The position numbers and the translations under genes are program-made. This document shows, piece after piece, positions 5,827-7,350 of a stretch of DNA of 7,350 nucleotides. The DNA is from Bacillota bacterium (GTDB lineage: Bacteria > Bacillota > Clostridia > Peptostreptococcales > Anaerovoracaceae): assembly GCA_016280485.1 (NCBI GenBank), contig JAEEGU010000109.1:1-7350 (forward strand), read 5' to 3'. How positions within the stretch are numbered: position 1 is the stretch's first letter; each line of letters begins with the position of its first letter. The notes beneath the pieces are model-generated. The model was not told the DNA's origin. It saw only the letters and a list, made by a program, of their open reading frames with translations, and did not search any database.

Positions 5827-7350
5827 CATTTGCGCCTGCTCCTGCTGCGGTTCCAAGCTGATGGAACCAATCGCCTGTATTTGAATGTCTGTGTCTATCT
5901 CGTTGAATGAAAGAACCACAAGCTGCGGGAAGAACTGGTCTACCATGCGTTTGAAATAGAGCCTTACTATCGGTGATGCCAGCACTATCGGCTGAATGAA
6001 AAGCTCTTTGACCTTTTCAACCTGCACTGTGACAGATTCCATAATTCTCTGTACCACCATAGGATCCAGCGTGAGATAAGTGCCGTGCTCGTTTTTCTTT
6101 ACCGAGTTTAAGATGGCATTTTCTATGTTCTGATCCAGTGTGATAACCTTTATGCTGCTGCCGTCCGCATATTTGCGGGTGATGGTTCTCTTTAGGCGCT
6201 GTCTCACATATTCTGTGAGCATGTCCGTATCCTTTATCATGGTTCCGTGATCGCCTATGCACTCGAGTATGCTTTCCATATCCCTGATAGGAATGCCTTC
6301 CTTCAGGAGGTTGTTCAATATCTTCTGAAGCTCAGCTACCGTTACTATGCCCGGCACCACATCGCCCACAATCGAAGGATTGAACTTTTTCACATTTTCG
6401 AGAAGCACATTGATGTCCTGTCTTGACACAAGCTCATGAATATGTGTTTTGATGACCTCAGTAAGGTGTGTAACCATTACCGAAAGCGCATCGATTACCG
6501 TATAACCGTAAACCTCGGCAAGCTCGCGCTCACTTTCGTGAATCCACTTGCCCGGAATTTTGAAGGCCGGCTCGATTGTGTCGATACCCTCAATCTTTCC
6601 GGAAGCGTTGCCCGGATCGAGCGCCAGGTAGTAGTCTACCAGCACCTCGCCTCTTGCAACCTCCTCACCCTTTATCTTTATCAGATACTGGTTAGGATTG
6701 ATGAGCCCATTATCCCTCAGGCGAACTGTCGGGATTACCACGCCCATGTCGATTGCGAACTGCTTTCTGAATATTACTATACGGTCGATGAAGCTGCCGC
6801 CGCTTGCCTCGTCCACGAGTGGAAGCAGTGAGTATCCAAACTCCATCTCTATGGCTTCTACGCCTATTAGGTTATATACATTATCAAGATTGCGGTAGTA
6901 TTCCGTGTCCGAAATAGGTGCTTCCTCGCCCTCCGGCGCAGGTGCTCCGCCCTCCTGGGATTCGCCGGCTGCCTTTGCGGCCTTTTCACCGCGCATCGCA
7001 AGGACACCCATGCTAATCAGGAATGCCGCTAAGACAAGAATCTGAATCTTCGGCATGCCCGGAATGATTCCGATGCAAAGGATTGCCGCGCCCGCCATAA
7101 TCAGTACGATAGGCTGCGAGAGGAATTGCTTTTTAACATCCTCGTTGAGGTTACCCTCTGCTGCGGCACGGGTAACTATCATACCTGTTGCCGTGGAAAT
7201 CATCAGAGCCGGTATCTGTGATACCAGTCCGTCACCTACGGTGGCGATGGAATATACCTTTAATACCTGCGAGAAGTCCATGCCGCCCTGAACCATACCT
7301 ATTACCGTACCCGCTATGAGGTTTACCATAGCGATTACGATACTGGCTAC
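5824..7350 (-). CDS. flhA: Flagellar export gate protein FlhA, 5' end missing (508 codons visible)
   Basis: FlhA forms the inner-membrane nonameric gate of the flagellar type III export apparatus; its cytosolic domain docks chaperone-substrate complexes. The frame is open to the window edge (it reads ...VASIVIAM before the first internal Met), so about 180-190 N-terminal residues lie to the right, judged from the usual 680-700. The end of the FHIPEP region is visible: a membrane segment, then GDGLVSQIPALMISTATGMIVTR, a family hallmark. Two more membrane helices follow (around QPIVLIMAGAAILCIGIIPG and ILVLAAFLISMGVLAM). Next comes a Gly/Glu/Ala/Pro-rich linker, then the cytosolic domain from about DTEYYRNLDNVYNLIG to the end. 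Conserved stretches include RLRDNGLINPNQYLIKIKG, the AYTVIDA-like GYTVIDALSVMVTHL, and VPGIVTVAELQKILNNLLKEGIPIRDM. The protein ends in a Gln/Glu tail (EPQQEQAQM). fliA follows 9 bp downstream, with no flhF or flhG between. Confidence 0.97.
   Translation of the reverse strand, partial: VASIVIAMVNLIAGTVIGMVQGGMDFSQVLKVYSIATVGDGLVSQIPALMISTATGMIVTRAAAEGNLNEDVKKQFLSQPIVLIMAGAAILCIGIIPGMPKIQILVLAAFLISMGVLAMRGEKAAKAAGESQEGGAPAPEGEEAPISDTEYYRNLDNVYNLIGVEAIEMEFGYSLLPLVDEASGGSFIDRIVIFRKQFAIDMGVVIPTVRLRDNGLINPNQYLIKIKGEEVARGEVLVDYYLALDPGNASGKIEGIDTIEPAFKIPGKWIHESERELAEVYGYTVIDALSVMVTHLTEVIKTHIHELVSRQDINVLLENVKKFNPSIVGDVVPGIVTVAELQKILNNLLKEGIPIRDMESILECIGDHGTMIKDTDMLTEYVRQRLKRTITRKYADGSSIKVITLDQNIENAILNSVKKNEHGTYLTLDPMVVQRIMESVTVQVEKVKELFIQPIVLASPIVRLYFKRMVDQFFPQLVVLSFNEIDTDIQIQAIGSISLEPQQEQAQM

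Noticed and set aside
6436..6831. 131-residue plus-strand frame opposite flhA
   Set aside because: It lies wholly inside highly conserved flhA sequence and shows no domain or ribosome binding site.
1..7350. Sigma-D type promoters (TAAA-N15-GCCGATA) and intrinsic terminators on the coding strand
   Set aside because: I looked around the CGAT/CCGAT words and in every gap. None has a TAAA box at the right distance, and no GC stem with a U-tract was seen.

Overview
The window is a single-strand block of bacterial motility genes, all read right to left on the minus strand. Strong AGGAGG-type ribosome binding sites, a moderate GC content, WhiG/SigD-type sigma and FlhO/FlhP-like rod proteins point to a Gram-positive anaerobe of the Clostridia. 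Lachnospiraceae (Roseburia/Butyrivibrio-like) is my best guess, but it rests on gene content and gene order recalled from the group, not on a database comparison.

In transcription order: the C-terminal three quarters of flhA (export gate; its 5' end lies beyond position 7350); a FliA/SigD/WhiG flagellar sigma factor; two FlgG-family rod proteins (FlgF-like, then FlgG-like); a 480-residue FapA/DUF342 protein; a 224-residue PilZ-domain protein; a 261-residue ParA/Soj-type ATPase; and the start of an acidic, Pro/Glu-rich protein. That last gene overlaps the end of parA by 17 bp and runs off the left edge. It is an extra gene inferred from its frame and ribosome binding site.

All gaps are short: 9 bp, a 1-bp overlap, 38, 64, 45 and 28 bp, and a 17-bp overlap. 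I see no intrinsic terminator, so this is very probably one long fla operon that continues on both sides. The right half builds the machine (export gate, sigma for late genes, rod). The left half looks like a regulatory or positioning module: FapA, a presumed c-di-GMP receptor, a ParA-type ATPase without a visible ParB, and a disordered acidic protein with a basic N-terminal tip that could be the ATPase's partner. No flhF or flhG lies between flhA and the sigma gene, where many bacteria carry them. The idea that a Soj-type ParA and its linked partner do the spatial job is the most interesting hypothesis here. No repeats, mobile elements, RNA genes or CRISPR were seen, and no gene-free stretch exceeds 64 bp.
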